Shown here in pieces: positions 61,494-64,000 of a stretch of DNA of 64,000 nucleotides. This stretch comes from NIOZ-UU13 sp964653075 (lineage in GTDB: Bacteria > Planctomycetota > Phycisphaerae > Sedimentisphaerales > Anaerobacaceae), in NCBI GenBank assembly GCA_964653075.1, contig CAZZAX010000009.1:1-64000 (forward strand). The letters are read 5' to 3'. Position numbers and translations under genes: made by a program. The stretch's first letter is position 1. Every line of letters begins with the position of its first letter. The notes under the pieces were generated by a model. That model made no database searches and was not told the DNA's origin. It worked only from the letters and a program-made list of their open reading frames with translations.

Positions 61494-63872
61494 GTGAAAG
61501 TTATGAAGAGTACCCTTGGTTTTTTGGTGCCGATATTTGCATTTAGTGCAACGGCAATGGCGTCGGAAGGTTCCGAGTCGAATGAGCTGGCCGGTACGCC
61601 GTTGAGTTGGGCGATTGCCCCTATAGCGGCGATATTAGCACTGGGGTTCGCGTATTATTTCTATAAGAAGGTCATGGAAGCGCCGGAAGGCACTGAGAAA
61701 ATGATAACCATCGCTAATCACGTCCGTGAAGGCGCCTATGCCTATCTGTTCAGGCAGTACAGCGTTGTAAGCCTGGTATTTGTAATCCTGCTGATAATCT
61801 TCGCTGTCTGTGCTTATCTGGGTGTTCAAAACCCATTTGTACCGATTGCATTTCTGACAGGCGGTTTCTTTAGCGGGCTGTGCGGCTTTTTAGGTATGAA
61901 AACGGCGACAAACGCCTCATCCCGTACCGCCCAGGGCGCCAGCGAGAGCCTGAATAAAGGCCTGCAGGTAGCCTTTCGTTCGGGGGCGGTTATGGGTCTT
62001 GTAGTTGTTGGGTTCGGTCTGCTGGATATTTCGCTGTGGTATCTTATTCTTGATAAGATTGTTTATAATGCAGCCAATATGGAGACGGGACTGAAATTTT
62101 TGGGATTGCAGCTTGTACCGGCAGGTATGGACCCGCATCATAAACTTGTAGAAATTACGACAACGATGATAACTTTCGGTATGGGTGCTTCTACTCAGGC
62201 GTTATTTGCCCGTGTTGGCGGCGGTATCTACACCAAGGCGGCAGACGTCGGGGCGGACCTTGTCGGCAAGGTCGAGGCGGGCATTCCCGAAGACGACCCG
62301 AGAAACCCGGCCACGATCGCTGATAATGTCGGCGACAATGTCGGCGATGTTGCCGGTATGGGCGCCGACCTTTACGAAAGCTACTGCGGCTCAATACTTG
62401 CAACAGCGGCGTTGGGGGCGGCTTTGACGCTGTCGTCACAAGAGATGGTTCTAAAGGCCGTACTTGCCCCGATGCTTGTAGCCGGAATAGGTATTGTCCT
62501 TTCTATCTTGGGTATTTTTATGGTCCGCTGCAAGGAGGACGCCAGCCAGAAGAACCTGCTTCGGGCATTACTTTTCGGGACCCTTGGCAGTTCGGTACTG
62601 ATTATTGTGGCGGTGTTAATTCTGGCCTGGGCCGGTTGGATTACATTTGGAGTCTTCGGCTCGGTTGTTTCCGGCCTTGTTGCCGGCGTGGTTATAGGCC
62701 AGTTTACCGAGTATTACACATCCGACGAGTACGGTCCCACGCGCGGTATTGCCCAGCAGACAGAAATGGGTGCTGCTACGACAATTATCGACGGCTTCGC
62801 AACAGGTATGTTTTCGGCGGGCCTGCCTGTAGTAACGATTGTCATTGGTATTTTATGTGCCTTTGGTTTTGCCGGCGGTTTCACAAATATATCGATGGGT
62901 CTTTACGGAATCGGTTTTGCTGCGGTTGGAATGCTCGCAACGCTGGGTATTACTTTGGCAACCGATGCTTACGGCCCGATTGCGGACAATGCAGGCGGCA
63001 ATGCCGAAATGAGCGGCCTCGGTGAAGAGGTCAGAAAAAGAACAGATGCCCTTGATGCCCTCGGTAATACAACGGCGGCAACCGGCAAGGGATTTGCTAT
63101 CGGTTCTGCGGCTTTGACGGCGATGGCACTTCTGGCCGCATATATCGAGGAGGTTCGCATTTGGATATCAAGGCTTGCGACAGAGGCAGGCGGGACTTTT
63201 ACTGTTGGAAATGTTGAGTTTACACCCGAATCCGCCAAGACGGCGGGGGTAATGGATTTTGTCTCAGCTTATAATCTTACAATAATGAATCCGAAGCTAA
63301 TTTGCGGGTTGTTTCTCGGCGCCATGATGGCCTTTGTATTCTGTGCAATGACAATGAAAGCGGTCGGCAGGGCGGCAGGAGCGATGGTTAATGAAGTCCG
63401 CAGACAGTTTAAGGACATCCCCGGTATTATGGAAGGTACAGGCCAGCCCGATTATGCCCGCTGCGTTTCCATTTCAACAAAAGGCGCGCAGAAAGAGATG
63501 ATTCTTCCTTCGCTGCTGGCTATTATCATACCGGTCCTTACGGGGCTGCTCCTTGGAGTTGCGGGTGTGATGGGGCTTTTGGCGGGGGGATTGAGCTGCG
63601 GTTTTGTTCTTGCGATTACGCTCAATAATGCCGGCGGCGCCTGGGACAACGCCAAAAAGTATATTGAAAAAGGCGCCCACGGCGGTAAAGGCTCCGATGC
63701 ACACAAGGCCGCCGTTGTTGGTGACACCGTTGGCGACCCCTGTAAGGACACCTCCGGACCGAGTTTGAATATTCTGATAAAGCTAATGACAATGGTCAGC
63801 GTGGTCTTCTCGGGAGTCATAGTAAAATTTGCTCCTGTTATCAGCGAATGGCTGGGCCTGAGCTTTAAATAA
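61494..63872 (+). CDS. hppA: Membrane-bound ion-translocating pyrophosphatase
   Basis: 792 residues; GTG start at 61494 with AAGGAG 7 bases upstream. Many transmembrane helices. It hydrolyses pyrophosphate to pump H+ or Na+ across the inner membrane. Diagnostic motifs are DVGADLVGKVEAGIPEDDPR, ADNVGDNVGDVAGMGADLYE, YYTSDEYGPTRGIA and ADNAGGNAEMSGL. In GNTTAATGKG the position that is Lys in K+-independent enzymes is Ala528, which points to a K+-dependent type. The transported ion cannot be decided by eye. An extra N-terminal hydrophobic stretch (GFLVPIFAFSATAMAS) looks like a signal peptide or first helix. A terminator follows. Confidence 0.96.
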   Translation: MKVMKSTLGFLVPIFAFSATAMASEGSESNELAGTPLSWAIAPIAAILALGFAYYFYKKVMEAPEGTEKMITIANHVREGAYAYLFRQYSVVSLVFVILLIIFAVCAYLGVQNPFVPIAFLTGGFFSGLCGFLGMKTATNASSRTAQGASESLNKGLQVAFRSGAVMGLVVVGFGLLDISLWYLILDKIVYNAANMETGLKFLGLQLVPAGMDPHHKLVEITTTMITFGMGASTQALFARVGGGIYTKAADVGADLVGKVEAGIPEDDPRNPATIADNVGDNVGDVAGMGADLYESYCGSILATAALGAALTLSSQEMVLKAVLAPMLVAGIGIVLSILGIFMVRCKEDASQKNLLRALLFGTLGSSVLIIVAVLILAWAGWITFGVFGSVVSGLVAGVVIGQFTEYYTSDEYGPTRGIAQQTEMGAATTIIDGFATGMFSAGLPVVTIVIGILCAFGFAGGFTNISMGLYGIGFAAVGMLATLGITLATDAYGPIADNAGGNAEMSGLGEEVRKRTDALDALGNTTAATGKGFAIGSAALTAMALLAAYIEEVRIWISRLATEAGGTFTVGNVEFTPESAKTAGVMDFVSAYNLTIMNPKLICGLFLGAMMAFVFCAMTMKAVGRAAGAMVNEVRRQFKDIPGIMEGTGQPDYARCVSISTKGAQKEMILPSLLAIIIPVLTGLLLGVAGVMGLLAGGLSCGFVLAITLNNAGGAWDNAKKYIEKGAHGGKGSDAHKAAVVGDTVGDPCKDTSGPSLNILIKLMTMVSVVFSGVIVKFAPVISEWLGLSFK

Positions 63873-63933
63873 TTGAGTATATGGTATTCCGAGTTGCGCA
63901 GTTGACGCGACCGGCTAATAAAGTTAATCTATC

Positions 63934-63968
63934 GGGGTGGCCACAAAGGCTGCCCCTTTTTATTTATT
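63934..63968 (+). terminator. Rho-independent terminator of hppA
   Basis: GGGGTGGCC pairs with GGCTGCCCC (9 bp including two G-U) around loop ACAAA, followed by TTTTTATTTATT, about 60 bases after the hppA stop. Confidence 0.8.
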
Positions 63969-64000
63969 GTGAGGATATAGAATTTGGTAAAAAAGAAGAC

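Noticed and set aside
63969..64000. Possible start of another gene (GAGG then TTG at 63984)
   Set aside because: Only five codons remain before the window ends; cannot be judged.

Overview
The window looks like a chromosomal segment of a Gram-negative planctomycete, most likely of the Phycisphaerae/Sedimentisphaerales type. This is an inference from gene content. The window holds six exported S1-family sulfatases, five with a clear Tat-type RRxFL(K) signal, and two Tat-exported Gfo/Idh/MocA oxidoreductases. It also has DUF1080, ThuA and HEAT modules, LamG surface proteins, a lipid A-type acyltransferase, and short dispersed repeats that read like KTNPIQTQ in one frame. No rRNA, tRNA, CRISPR array, transposase or phage gene was seen.

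Layout. 1-8285: the 3' part of a beta-helix surface protein with EF-hand-like loops, a modular exported protein (3154-5166), a small four-cysteine protein with an unknown partner, a short unknown protein, and a poor stretch with hairpins and gene debris. 8286-14265: glutamate synthase gltB-gltD (minus strand). 14840-25299: a six-gene plus-strand operon (GH29 alpha-L-fucosidase, sulfatase, heparinase II/III-like lyase, sulfatase, GH32 enzyme, sulfatase) facing a convergent sulfatase. 27148-34477: an unknown alpha/alpha-barrel protein, a Gfo/Idh/MocA oxidoreductase and a large DUF1080-ThuA-HEAT-discoidin protein. 34582-43493: threonine aldolase, sulfatase plus GH16, a BNR-4 protein, a peroxiredoxin-like protein lacking its usual cysteine, another sulfatase and a lipid A acyltransferase. 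43954-51344: three tandem LamG/Fn3-like surface proteins sharing a conserved 5' leader. 51439-58194: a DUF4432-thioredoxin fusion, dispersed repeats, a tightly coupled three-gene operon headed by a TIGR04255-like protein, a second Gfo/Idh/MocA gene and a MITE-like element. 58195-64000: a sialate O-acetylesterase-type esterase, a small helical protein, argJ and a membrane pyrophosphatase.

How it fits together. The sulfatases, fucosidase, lyase-like proteins, GH16, GH32 and the esterase form at least two exported degradation clusters, probably for sulfated algal polysaccharides containing fucose, uronic acid and galactan. The 27-34 kb block combines a ThuB-like dehydrogenase with ThuA-like and 3-keto-disaccharide hydrolase modules. 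That suggests an exported route which oxidises glycosides to 3-keto sugars before cleavage. The LamG/Fn3 proteins are probably surface lectins or adhesins. No SusC/SusD pair, transporter, regulator or formylglycine-generating enzyme lies in the window, so uptake and sulfatase maturation must be encoded elsewhere. The most unusual items are the exported oxidation-cleavage block, the coupled TIGR04255 operon, the shared leader and hairpin families around the modular surface genes, and the DUF4432-TlpA fusion.
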